NCBI RefSeq assembly: GCF_001514115.1
Contig: NZ_KQ948473.1
Span: 62,001-126,000, forward strand
Source of the DNA: Streptomyces olivochromogenes
GTDB taxonomy: Bacteria; Actinomycetota; Actinomycetes; Streptomycetales; Streptomycetaceae
DNA length: 64,000 bases
Reading direction: 5' to 3'
Shown piece by piece: positions 44,171 through 52,698 of this stretch. The position numbers were made by a program, and so were the translations under genes. The notes beneath the pieces are model-generated. The model was given only the letters and a program-made list of their open reading frames with translations, did no database searches and had not been told where the DNA came from. Positions within the stretch are counted from its first letter, which is position 1, and each line of letters begins with the position of its first letter.

Positions 44171-45028
44171 CTAGCGGGCCGAGAAGCCTCCGTCGACGGT
44201 GAGGACGGTGCCGGTCACCTGGCGGGACTCGTCGGAGGCTAGCCAGAGGGCGGCGGTGGCGACGTCGTCCGGTTCGACGAGGGCGTTCATGGGCTGGGCC
44301 TGGACGAAGGTCTGCTCGTGCTCGGCGACCGGCACGTCCAGGGCGCGGGCGATCTCGGCGAGCATCCGGCCCTCCACGCGGGGGTCGTCGCGGACCGAGC
44401 CGGGGCAGATGGCGTTGACGCGGACCCGGCGGGGCGCGTAGTCGAGGGCGACCGCCTTGGTCAGGCCGATCAGGCCGTGCTTGGCGGCGACGTACCCGGC
44501 GAAGTGGCGGTAGCCGACCAGACCGGCCGTGGAGGCGATGTTGATGATCGAGCCGGCGCCCCGCGCGGTCATCAGGGCGCCCGCCGCGCGGATCGTGCGC
44601 CAGGCCCCGGAGAGGTCCACGTCCAGCATCAGCTGCCACTCGTGCTCCTCGATCTCGTGGGCGGCCCGGCCGGAGGGCGCGGCGATCCCGGCGTTGTTGA
44701 CGAGGACGTCGAGCCGTCCGAAGCGGGCCGTCGTCTCCTTCACCGCCGTCTCCACCGCGGCCAGGTCCCGTACGTCGACCCGGGCCGTACGGACGGCGGC
44801 GCCCGTCTCCCGGCAGAGCTCCGCCGTGTGCGCCAACTGGCTCTCGGAGCCCAGCGGGTACGGCACACCCGGAAGGTCCGCCGCGATGTCCACGAGCATC
44901 AGATCGGCGCCCTCGCGGGCGAACGCGACGGCGGTCGCCCGGCCGATGCCGCGGGCCGCCCCGGTGACGAGGGCGACCTTGCCCGAGAGCCTCGGACCGC
45001 CCGGGCTCACCGGTCCCACCGGTCCCAC
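44171..45028 (-). CDS. SDR-family oxidoreductase
   Basis: 285 aa; cofactor motif TGAARGIGRA, NNAGI, catalytic Ser in IINIASTAG and Y-x3-K in GYVAAKHG. The insertion after the first Asp (DIAADLPGVPYPLGSESQLAHTAELC) is typical of the carveol-dehydrogenase-like / mycofactocin-coupled SDR subgroup. It probably oxidises or reduces an alcohol in the product or a building block. It is 13 bp downstream of the thioesterase gene and 16 bp upstream of the NRPS. The GTG start lies in a short GTGGGACCG repeat; a second GTG 18 bases inside is possible. Confidence 0.88.
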   Translation of the reverse strand: MGPVGPVSPGGPRLSGKVALVTGAARGIGRATAVAFAREGADLMLVDIAADLPGVPYPLGSESQLAHTAELCRETGAAVRTARVDVRDLAAVETAVKETTARFGRLDVLVNNAGIAAPSGRAAHEIEEHEWQLMLDVDLSGAWRTIRAAGALMTARGAGSIINIASTAGLVGYRHFAGYVAAKHGLIGLTKAVALDYAPRRVRVNAICPGSVRDDPRVEGRMLAEIARALDVPVAEHEQTFVQAQPMNALVEPDDVATAALWLASDESRQVTGTVLTVDGGFSAR

Positions 45029-45041
45029 CGATCCACCCGGC

Positions 45042-45764
45042 TCACCGCGCGCGTCCGGCGCGGAGTTCGGCTCCGATCAGGCGCAGGAGGGCGCCCGGGT
45101 TCTCCGTCAGGTACATGTGGCCGCCGTCCAGTTCCGCCGTGGTGAGCTTCCCGGCGGTGGCGCGGGACCACTCGGCGGCCTCGGCCGCGCTCACCAGCTC
45201 GTCGTCGCGGCCGCGCAGGGCGAGGACCGGGACGGCGAGCGGGCGGTCGGAGGCGGGCCGGTACGTCTCGTGCATCCGTACGTCGGCCCGCAGCAGCGGG
45301 AGCAGCAGCTCACGCATCTCCGGGTGCTCCAGGACCGGGTGCGCGTACCCCGCGAAGGTGCGCACCCGGGCCAGGAACTCCGCGTCGGGCAGACCGCTCG
45401 CGCGGTCCGCGCGGCCGGTCCACGGGCCCGGCGCGCCGCTGACGACGAGGGCGTCGAGGCGGACGCCGGGGTCTGCCTCCAGCCGGTGCGCCAGTTCGAA
45501 GCCGAGCACCGCGCCGAGGCTGTGCCCGAACACCGCCACCCGCGCGCCCTCCGGGAGCTGCCGGGTCAGCAGGGTGTGCGCCTCGGCGGCCGCCCGTACC
45601 GCGTCCGTGTGGGGTTCCTCCACGAACCGCTCCTCGCGGCCGGGGAGTTGCACCGGCAGGACGCTCACGCCCGCCGGTGCCCGGTCCTGCCACGGCTTGA
45701 AGAAGGACGCGCCCGCCCCGGCGAAGGGCAGACAGACGAGGTGGGTCTCTTCCACTGCTGACAT
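45042..45764 (-). CDS. Type II thioesterase
   Basis: 240 aa alpha/beta hydrolase: CLPFAGAGASFFKPW, nucleophile Ser82 in GHSLG, Asp in RGRDDEL, His in DGGHMYL. Type II thioesterases remove wrong or stalled acyl groups from PKS/NRPS carrier domains. With no integrated thioesterase in the cluster, this enzyme might also release the product, which is an inference. Confidence 0.93.
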   Translation of the reverse strand: MSAVEETHLVCLPFAGAGASFFKPWQDRAPAGVSVLPVQLPGREERFVEEPHTDAVRAAAEAHTLLTRQLPEGARVAVFGHSLGAVLGFELAHRLEADPGVRLDALVVSGAPGPWTGRADRASGLPDAEFLARVRTFAGYAHPVLEHPEMRELLLPLLRADVRMHETYRPASDRPLAVPVLALRGRDDELVSAAEAAEWSRATAGKLTTAELDGGHMYLTENPGALLRLIGAELRAGRAR

Positions 45765-45804
45765 CGCTCCCGAGTCTCGGTTCCGGATACGAAGAGGCCG
45801 GTGC

Positions 45805-47097
45805 TCAGCCCGTGGTGACGAACTCGGTGAGGACCCGGGCCAGCAGGCCGGGGTCCTGCGCCCCGCACAGCTCCCGCGCGGAGTGCATCGACAGCCCCGG
45901 TACGCCCACGTCGACGGTGGCGACTCCCAGCCGGGCCGCGGTGATGGGGCCGATCGAGGTGCCGCACGGTATGGCGTTGTGGGAGACGAACGGCTGCCAG
46001 GGCACCTCGGCGCGCTCGCAGGCCGCGGCGAAGGCGGCGACTCCGGTGCCGTCGGTGGCGTACCGCTGGTTGACGTTGACCTTGACGACGGGTCCGCCGT
46101 TGGGGAGGGGGTGGTGGTCCGGGTCGTGGCGTTCTGCGTAGTTGGGGTGCACGGCGTGCGACATGTCGGCGGAGACGCAGAAGGCCCCGGCGAGGGCCCG
46201 GTTGAAGTCCTCGGCGCTGCCGCCGCGTGCGGCGACGGACCGGCCGAGCACCCGCTCCAGCAGGGGGCCCTGGGCGCCCGACTGGGAGCCGCTGCCGACC
46301 TCCTCGTGGTCGAAGGCGGCGAGCACCGGGATGTGGGCGGGCGGCCGGGCGGCGGTGGCGGCGGCGACCAGCGCGGTGACGCCCGCGTGTACGGAGATCT
46401 GGTTGTCCAGACGCGGTGAGACGAGGAACTCCTCGTCGGCGCCGAGGTAGCCGGGCGGCTGGATGTCGTGCAGCATCAGGTCCCAGCCGAGGACCTCGGC
46501 GACGTCGGTGTCCGCCTCGGCGGCGACCCGGGCGAGCAGGGCGCCGGGCCGGGTGGGGCCGAGGCCCCACAGCGGGGTCATGTGCAGTTGCGCGTCGAGC
46601 GCGACACCTTCGTTGACGCTGCGGTCGAGGTGGATGGCGAGCTGGGGTACGCGCAGCAGCGGCTGGTCGAGGCAGACGAGGCGGCTGGATCCGTCGCGCA
46701 GTGTCAGCCGGCCCGAGATGCCGAGGTCGCGGTCGAGCCAGGTGTTGTGGGGGACGCCGCCGTAGATCTCCACGGCGATCTGCCGCCAGCCCGCGGAGCC
46801 GGTGTCGGGCTCGGGCTTGATCCGCAGGTTCGGGGAGTCGGTGTGGGCTCCGACGATCCGGAACGGGGTGCGGGCCGGGGCGCCCGCGGGGACGTACCAG
46901 GCGAGCAGCGCTCCGGCGCGGACGACGTACCGGCCGCCCTCGGCACCGGCCGTCCAGTCGTCCGTCTCGCGCAGCTCCTGGAAGCCCGCCTTCTCCAGGC
47001 GCTGGGCCGCGTTCGCGACCACGTGGTAGGGCGAGGGGCTGGAGCGGACGAAGGAGAGCAGATCGTCGCTGTGACTGCGGTCATGTGTGGGGGACAT
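45805..47097 (-). CDS. M18-family aminopeptidase inside the gene cluster
   Basis: 430 aa, full length for M18 (aspartyl aminopeptidase/ApeB type). The dinuclear zinc ligands are present: His85 (GAHTDSPNLRI), Asp231 (SPRLDNQ), Glu265/Glu266 (DHEEVGSGS), Asp311 (SADMSHAVHPN) and His405 (MHSARE). No signal peptide, so cytoplasmic. It starts 6 bp after the hybrid synthase stop and is co-directional with all cluster genes, so it belongs to the operon. If the product is an aminopeptidase inhibitor, this could be a resistant second copy of the target, or a maturation protease. Both are inferences. Confidence 0.93.
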   Translation of the reverse strand: MSPTHDRSHSDDLLSFVRSSPSPYHVVANAAQRLEKAGFQELRETDDWTAGAEGGRYVVRAGALLAWYVPAGAPARTPFRIVGAHTDSPNLRIKPEPDTGSAGWRQIAVEIYGGVPHNTWLDRDLGISGRLTLRDGSSRLVCLDQPLLRVPQLAIHLDRSVNEGVALDAQLHMTPLWGLGPTRPGALLARVAAEADTDVAEVLGWDLMLHDIQPPGYLGADEEFLVSPRLDNQISVHAGVTALVAAATAARPPAHIPVLAAFDHEEVGSGSQSGAQGPLLERVLGRSVAARGGSAEDFNRALAGAFCVSADMSHAVHPNYAERHDPDHHPLPNGGPVVKVNVNQRYATDGTGVAAFAAACERAEVPWQPFVSHNAIPCGTSIGPITAARLGVATVDVGVPGLSMHSARELCGAQDPGLLARVLTEFVTTG

Positions 47098-47103
47098 GGG
47101 CGC

Positions 47104-50100
47104 TCACGCCTTTCGGAGGGGCTGGAGAGGGTTGAGGAGTGAAGCGACGGGCGCGTCCGGCCGAGTGCACAGTTCGGCGAGGACGGCCTGCCAGTCGTCG
47201 AGCAGTTCCTGAGCCGTGGCGGGGTCCCACAGATCGGCGGAGTACTCCAGGAAGGTGCGGTAGCCCTTGGCCGGGTCGCGGCGCGGGGCGAGACCGAAGG
47301 AGAGGTCACCGCGGGACACGGGCGGGGCGAGGTCGTCGACCTCGACGTCGAGTCCGGGGATCTCGATGTCCGTGTCCAGGGAGTTCTGGAAGGCGATGGT
47401 CATTGGGAAGCGCTCGGGCACCGCGCGGGCACCGCTCTCGCGCAGGGCACGCACGATCCGCGCGGTCGGCAGGACGTGGGCCGTCGCCTCCAGGGCGCCG
47501 GCGCCGGTGCGCTCCACGAGGTCGCCGCGCGTCTCGTCCGGGTCGGGCGTCACCCGCACGACCACGCCGGTCGACGTCAGCGCGACCATCGACTCGAACG
47601 CGCTGCGCTCGCGGTGGGCGTACGGCGTGCCCATCGCGATGTCCCGCACCCCGGACCGGCGGGCGACCAGCACGCCGAGCGCCGTGGCCGCGACCCCGAA
47701 CGGCGTGGTGTGCCGGGCCGCCGCCAACTCCTCGACGGCCCTGCGCAGTTCACCGGAGGCAGTACCGCGCAAGGTGTCGCCGTGTCCGCTCGGCACCGCG
47801 GGCCGGGCCCGGTCGCCGGGGATCTCGACCGCGGCCGGGATCCCCTCCAGATACCGGGTCCAGTACGCCGTCCTGCGGGCCTCCTCGGCGGGGTCGGCGT
47901 GCTCGCGCTGCCAGCGGGCGTAGTCCGTGCACTGCGCCGCCGGTTCGGGCAGGCCGTGCGGGCGGCCCGCGGCGGCGGCCGTGTAGAGCGCGGCGAGCTC
48001 GCCCAGGAGAAGGGAGAGGGACCAGCCGTCGACGCAGATGTGGTGCACGACGAACATCAGCGTCCACCGGTCGGGTGCGACGCGCAGCAGCCGCAGGACG
48101 GGCAGGACCGGCAGGGCATCGCCGGTCACCGTGATGGGCGTCGCGGCGGCCTCCCGGCACAACTCATCGGCGCATGCGAGCCGTTCGGACTCGGCGGCGA
48201 TGCCGGTGAGGTCCTCGACGGGAAGGGCCGGGGGCGGCACGTCGAGAACCTCCTGCCGCCAGCCGGTCCCGTCGTCCGTTCCGTACGACGGCTCCGACTG
48301 CCCCTCTGCGGGTACGAAGCGGCACCGCAGTCCGTGGTGTCGGTCGAGCAGCCCGGCCACCGCGGTGCGCAGGGCGGCCACGTCCAGGGGGCCGGTGAAG
48401 CGGATCCGGGTCGGGATGTTCCACACCTCGGGGCGGGGCATGCTCAGGACGCCCGCGATCATGCGGGCCTGCTGGTCGCTGACGGGCGCCGTGTCCACCA
48501 CGGTCACGCCCCGGGGTGGCGCGAGCCGGGCGGTCATCGCCCCCAGCGTGGCGTCGGCGAAGAAGTCCGCCAAGGGGTATTCCACGCCGAAGCTGTCCCG
48601 GACCCGGTTCACCAGTCTGATCGCGCCGATCGAATTCCCCCCGAGTTCGAAGAAGTTGGCGTCCGGGGTGAGATCACCGACCGGGCCGAGTGTGTGCTGC
48701 CAGAGGGTACGGAGCCGGTGGACGCCGTCGGGGGTGCCCGGGGTGACGGAACCCGGTGTCAGGTCGCCGACCGTCTCCGCGGCGCCCGCGGTCATGCTGG
48801 TCAGCACGCTCTCCAGACGGTCCAGGTACCCCCGTGCCGTCGCCTCGTCGAACAGGTCGGCGTCGTAGCGCAGGCGCAGGTCGAGGTCCTCGTCGGGGAG
48901 CCGGGTCGCCATGAGGGCGAGTTCGAGGGGCGCGGACTCGGTGCCGCCGTCGAGGGGGGTGGCGCGCAGGCCCGGCAGGGCGAGGGCGGTCAGGGGCGCG
49001 GTGTCGAGGTCGGCGGAGACGGTGACGAGGGGGCGCGGGTTGCCCGGGTCGGGGTGACGGGCCGCCGACAGGCCGTCCAGGTCGACGTGTTGGCGGGCGT
49101 CGGCCGCGAAGAGCGTGTCCCGGGTGGCGCGTACGGCGTCGGTGAGTGTCGTGCCGTCGGTCAGGGTCCCGCGCAGGGGCAGCAGGGACACGTGGAAGCC
49201 GACGGTGTCCCGCGTCTCGGGGGTGCGGCGGCCGAAGGTGGACCCGATGACGAAGTCGTCCTGTCCGGCGTACTGGCGCAGCACGATCCGCCAGGCGGTG
49301 AGCAGCGTCGCGAACAGGGTGACCCCTTGCCGCCCGCTCCACTCCCGCAGCCGTCCCGTCCGCTGCGGGCCGAGCCGCAGTCCCACGGCCCCGCCGCGTC
49401 CGGCGACGGTGCGGGTGCGCGGTCGGTCCGTGGGCAGTGCGGGCGCGCCAGGGCCGTCCCCGAGGTGGGCGCGCCACCAGTCCAGGTCGTCCGCTGTCCC
49501 GGTCGCCGCGATCGTGTCGAGTGTGCTGCCGGCGGCCCGCTCGAAGCGGGGCGCGCGTCCCTCCGACGCCGCCCGGTAGAACTCCCCGAGGTCGGCGGCG
49601 ACCAGCCCCGCGGAGTGGCCGTCGGTGACGAGGTGGTGCATGCCGAGGATCAGCGCGTGGTCGTCGTCGGTGAGCCGCAGCAGCCGGGGCGTGAACAGCG
49701 GCCCCGTCGCGAGGTCGTACGCGCGGGTGCTCTCCTCCCGCAGGGCGGCCCGGATCACCTCGTCGGCGTCCCGGCCCCGGACGTCGTCGACGATCAAGGC
49801 CGGACATCCCCGGTCCCGGCCCCGGCCCTCCCGTACGACCTGGAAGACCCCGTCTCCCCCGGCCACGAAAGCGGTCCGCAGCCCGTCGTGGCGGCGGACG
49901 AGGCCGTCCACGGCGGTCCGCAGCGCCTCGACGTCCAGCGGACCCCGCAGCCGTACGCCCTGGATCTCGTTGTACGCGGCCGGGTTGGCGATCAGCGTGG
50001 CGGCGAGCCAGAGGCGGCGCTGGGCCGGGGTCGCGGCAGCCCGCCGTTCGCGTACCTCCGTCGGGGGCTCGTGGTAGCGGCGGCGCAGGACGTCCAGCTG

Positions 50101-52698
50101 CTCCAGGCCCGCCCGCATCTCCTCCGGCGGCAGTCCGAAGTCGACCAGGGCGGCGATCTCGTCGACGCCCGCGGCCCGCAGCGCGTCGACGGTGGCCGCG
50201 CAGGTGTCCGGGGAGCCGATGAGGGCCCGTTGGTCGCAGTAGCGGTCGTAGGCGCGGTCGAAGAGGTAGGCGAGGTCGGCCTCGCTCGCGTCGGCCACGT
50301 TCTCGGGGCGGCCGCCGAGGGCGCTCGCGGCGGAACGCATCTGGAGGGAGGAGCGCAGGTAGCGGCTCATCGGTTCGCGCGCGGCGGCCCGGGCGGCGGC
50401 GTGGTCCTCGGCGAGGTGGGTGTGGAGCAGGAGGGTGACGCGGCCCGCGTCGGGGTCGAGGCCGCTCTCGGCGCGCAGCCGGCGGTAGTGGCGGATGTTC
50501 GCCGCGAGCTGCTCGACCGTCTGGTTCATGAGGTTGGTGACGATCCCGAGGTCGCGGCGGGCCGCCTCCTCGTACGAGGCACGCCGCCCGGACGTCGCCA
50601 GATACATCGGCGGCAGCTCCTGCACGGGCCGCGGATGCAGGCGTACGTCGATGGGGTGCCCTTCGCCGGTACGGCGCGCGACGCTCTCGCCCCGCCACAG
50701 CCGCCGTACGTCCTCCAGGTGCTGGAAGGCGATCTCGGTGCGGTCGGTGAAGCGGTCGGGGTGCAGGGCGAAGTCGCTCGCGTGCCAGCCGCTGGCGCAG
50801 CCGATGCCGACCCGGCCGCCGGAGAGGTTGTCGGCCACGGCCCACTCCTCGGCGATCCGCACGGGGTCGTGCAGCGGGAGGACCACCGAGCCCGCGTGCA
50901 GACGGATGCGGCGGGTCTCCCGGGCGAGCGCGGCGGCCAGGACGGACGGGTTGGGGAAGAGGCCGCCGAAGGAGTGGAAGTGGCGTTCGGGAAGCCAGAG
51001 CGTGCTGAAGTCGTGGGTGTCGGCGAAGCGTGCGGTCTCTATCAGCCGTTCGTAGGCCTGGGCGCTGTCCTCGCCGTCGGGGTGGTCGCCGAAGAAGTAG
51101 ACGCCGAAGTCGGGGGCGGGGCGTTCGGCGGCCTCGCCGCGGCTGTGACGTCGACTGCGCCGGGCCGTCGTCGGGAAGTGGCCGCCCGCGCGCAGCTCCC
51201 GCAGTGAGTCCTTCACCGCGTCCGTGATCCGTTCGACGTCGGTGTCGGTGTGCGCGGTGGAGAGGTAGAAGGAACGCCACTCCCAGACGTAGATCCCGCG
51301 CAGGAGGAGGTGGTGGTAGAGCAGGTCCATGTCGGCGCGGTGGGTGAAGCGGAACATGGACCCGAAGTGGGCCGTTTCCAGGGGGAATTCCTCTGCGCGG
51401 AAGAAGTCGTCGAGGTCGGCGGCGAGCGCGTCGGTGCGGGCGTTCAGCGTCTGCTGGAGCCCCGGGCCCTGCTCCTTGAGGTGGGTGAGGACAGCGCGGG
51501 CGGCGGCCATCGACAGGGGGTGCTGGATGTACGTACCGCCGAAGAAGGTCGTGTCGCGCGTCGGACGGCTGTCGTCGCCGTACCGCCAGAAGCCGCCGTC
51601 GATGCCGTCCATGAGGTCGGCGCGGCCCGCGATCGCGCCGATGGGGTGACCACTGCCGAGGGCCTTGCCGTAGGTGGCGAGGTCGGGGACGACGCCGTAG
51701 TGGTGCTGGGCGCCGCGGGGGTGGGGGCGCAGGCCGGTGAGCATCTCGTCGAAGAGGAGGACGATGGCGCGCCGGGCGGTCAGCTCCCGCAGCGCGCGCA
51801 GGAAGCCGACGGGGCGCAGGGCGGGGTTGCGGCACTGGACCGGTTCGACGAGGACCGCGGCGATCGTGTCGCCGAGTTCGTCGATGACGTCCAGGCTCTC
51901 CTGGCTGCCGTATTCGAGGACGAGGAGTTCGGACACCGCGCTCGCCGGGATGCCGCGCGAGACGGGGACGGCGTGGCGGCCGTCGGGTCCCGGGCGGCCG
52001 AGGACCGAGTCGATGTGGCCGTGGTAGGAGCCGCGGAACATGACCACGCGGTCGCGTCCGGTGGCCGCGCGGGCGAGCCGTAGGGCGGCGGAGTTGGCCT
52101 CGGTGCCGGAGTTCGCGAACGCCACCCGCTCCATGCCGGTGAGCTCCGCGAGCAGTTCGGCGGCCACGCCCGTGTCCTCGGAGCGCGGTCCGAGGCGCAG
52201 TCCGTCGGCGAGGTGCCGGCGGACGGCCTCCGTCACCGGGGCGGGCTCGTGGCCGAGCAGCAGCGCGCCGAAGCCCATGGTGATGTCGGTGTAGTCGTTG
52301 CCGTCGACGTCCGTCAGCCGGGCGCCGTGCGCCGAGCGGGCCGCGATCGGGTACTGCATCTCCTTCGTCGCCCGCCGGAAGCCGACCACGGCCCGGCTGT
52401 CCGCCAGCACCGTTCGGTGCCGCTGCGCCAGCTCCTTCGACGCCCGGGTCCGCTCGGTGAAGCGGCGGACCAGGTCGTCGGCGTGGGCCCGCTGGGCCTG
52501 GCTCGCGCCGGTGCCGGACATGCCGGAGTCAGGGGGGAGGGTGACGTGGGGGCCGTGGTGGAGGGGTGGCCCGGCGGGCGGCTCGGTGCGGTGGCGGGCC
52601 GCCGTCAGGAGTTCGTCGAGCCGTCCGGAGACGGCGACGGTCCGGGCGACCGCCTCGGCGCTCGCCTGCGACTCGGGGCTGGTCCGCACCGTGGTCAT
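47104..52698 (-). CDS. Hybrid: aminotransferase - luciferase-like monooxygenase - C - PCP - C
   Basis: 1864 aa from ATG 52698, overlapping the PKS stop as ATGA; the open frame continues upstream only as a shadow of the PKS gene. Residues about 60-510: class III (glutamate-1-semialdehyde-like) aminotransferase, PLP Lys345. About 528-880: luciferase-like monooxygenase of the natural-product (MupA-like) type. About 890-1310: condensation domain with intact HHLVTDG (1021-1027). About 1325-1395: carrier, Ser1356 (LGGNS). About 1405-1855: second condensation domain with HHICVDG (1552-1558). No adenylation domain is included, so the carrier must be loaded in trans. The order predicts conversion of a beta-ketoacyl-ACP to beta-amino, alpha-hydroxylation, then amide formation. 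Confidence 0.94.
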   Translation of the reverse strand: MTTVRTSPESQASAEAVARTVAVSGRLDELLTAARHRTEPPAGPPLHHGPHVTLPPDSGMSGTGASQAQRAHADDLVRRFTERTRASKELAQRHRTVLADSRAVVGFRRATKEMQYPIAARSAHGARLTDVDGNDYTDITMGFGALLLGHEPAPVTEAVRRHLADGLRLGPRSEDTGVAAELLAELTGMERVAFANSGTEANSAALRLARAATGRDRVVMFRGSYHGHIDSVLGRPGPDGRHAVPVSRGIPASAVSELLVLEYGSQESLDVIDELGDTIAAVLVEPVQCRNPALRPVGFLRALRELTARRAIVLLFDEMLTGLRPHPRGAQHHYGVVPDLATYGKALGSGHPIGAIAGRADLMDGIDGGFWRYGDDSRPTRDTTFFGGTYIQHPLSMAAARAVLTHLKEQGPGLQQTLNARTDALAADLDDFFRAEEFPLETAHFGSMFRFTHRADMDLLYHHLLLRGIYVWEWRSFYLSTAHTDTDVERITDAVKDSLRELRAGGHFPTTARRSRRHSRGEAAERPAPDFGVYFFGDHPDGEDSAQAYERLIETARFADTHDFSTLWLPERHFHSFGGLFPNPSVLAAALARETRRIRLHAGSVVLPLHDPVRIAEEWAVADNLSGGRVGIGCASGWHASDFALHPDRFTDRTEIAFQHLEDVRRLWRGESVARRTGEGHPIDVRLHPRPVQELPPMYLATSGRRASYEEAARRDLGIVTNLMNQTVEQLAANIRHYRRLRAESGLDPDAGRVTLLLHTHLAEDHAAARAAAREPMSRYLRSSLQMRSAASALGGRPENVADASEADLAYLFDRAYDRYCDQRALIGSPDTCAATVDALRAAGVDEIAALVDFGLPPEEMRAGLEQLDVLRRRYHEPPTEVRERRAAATPAQRRLWLAATLIANPAAYNEIQGVRLRGPLDVEALRTAVDGLVRRHDGLRTAFVAGGDGVFQVVREGRGRDRGCPALIVDDVRGRDADEVIRAALREESTRAYDLATGPLFTPRLLRLTDDDHALILGMHHLVTDGHSAGLVAADLGEFYRAASEGRAPRFERAAGSTLDTIAATGTADDLDWWRAHLGDGPGAPALPTDRPRTRTVAGRGGAVGLRLGPQRTGRLREWSGRQGVTLFATLLTAWRIVLRQYAGQDDFVIGSTFGRRTPETRDTVGFHVSLLPLRGTLTDGTTLTDAVRATRDTLFAADARQHVDLDGLSAARHPDPGNPRPLVTVSADLDTAPLTALALPGLRATPLDGGTESAPLELALMATRLPDEDLDLRLRYDADLFDEATARGYLDRLESVLTSMTAGAAETVGDLTPGSVTPGTPDGVHRLRTLWQHTLGPVGDLTPDANFFELGGNSIGAIRLVNRVRDSFGVEYPLADFFADATLGAMTARLAPPRGVTVVDTAPVSDQQARMIAGVLSMPRPEVWNIPTRIRFTGPLDVAALRTAVAGLLDRHHGLRCRFVPAEGQSEPSYGTDDGTGWRQEVLDVPPPALPVEDLTGIAAESERLACADELCREAAATPITVTGDALPVLPVLRLLRVAPDRWTLMFVVHHICVDGWSLSLLLGELAALYTAAAAGRPHGLPEPAAQCTDYARWQREHADPAEEARRTAYWTRYLEGIPAAVEIPGDRARPAVPSGHGDTLRGTASGELRRAVEELAAARHTTPFGVAATALGVLVARRSGVRDIAMGTPYAHRERSAFESMVALTSTGVVVRVTPDPDETRGDLVERTGAGALEATAHVLPTARIVRALRESGARAVPERFPMTIAFQNSLDTDIEIPGLDVEVDDLAPPVSRGDLSFGLAPRRDPAKGYRTFLEYSADLWDPATAQELLDDWQAVLAELCTRPDAPVASLLNPLQPLRKA

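Noticed and set aside
47476..51207. 1243-codon open frame antisense to the hybrid synthase.
   Set aside because: A shadow of a very GC-rich gene; no recognisable domain and no ribosome site.
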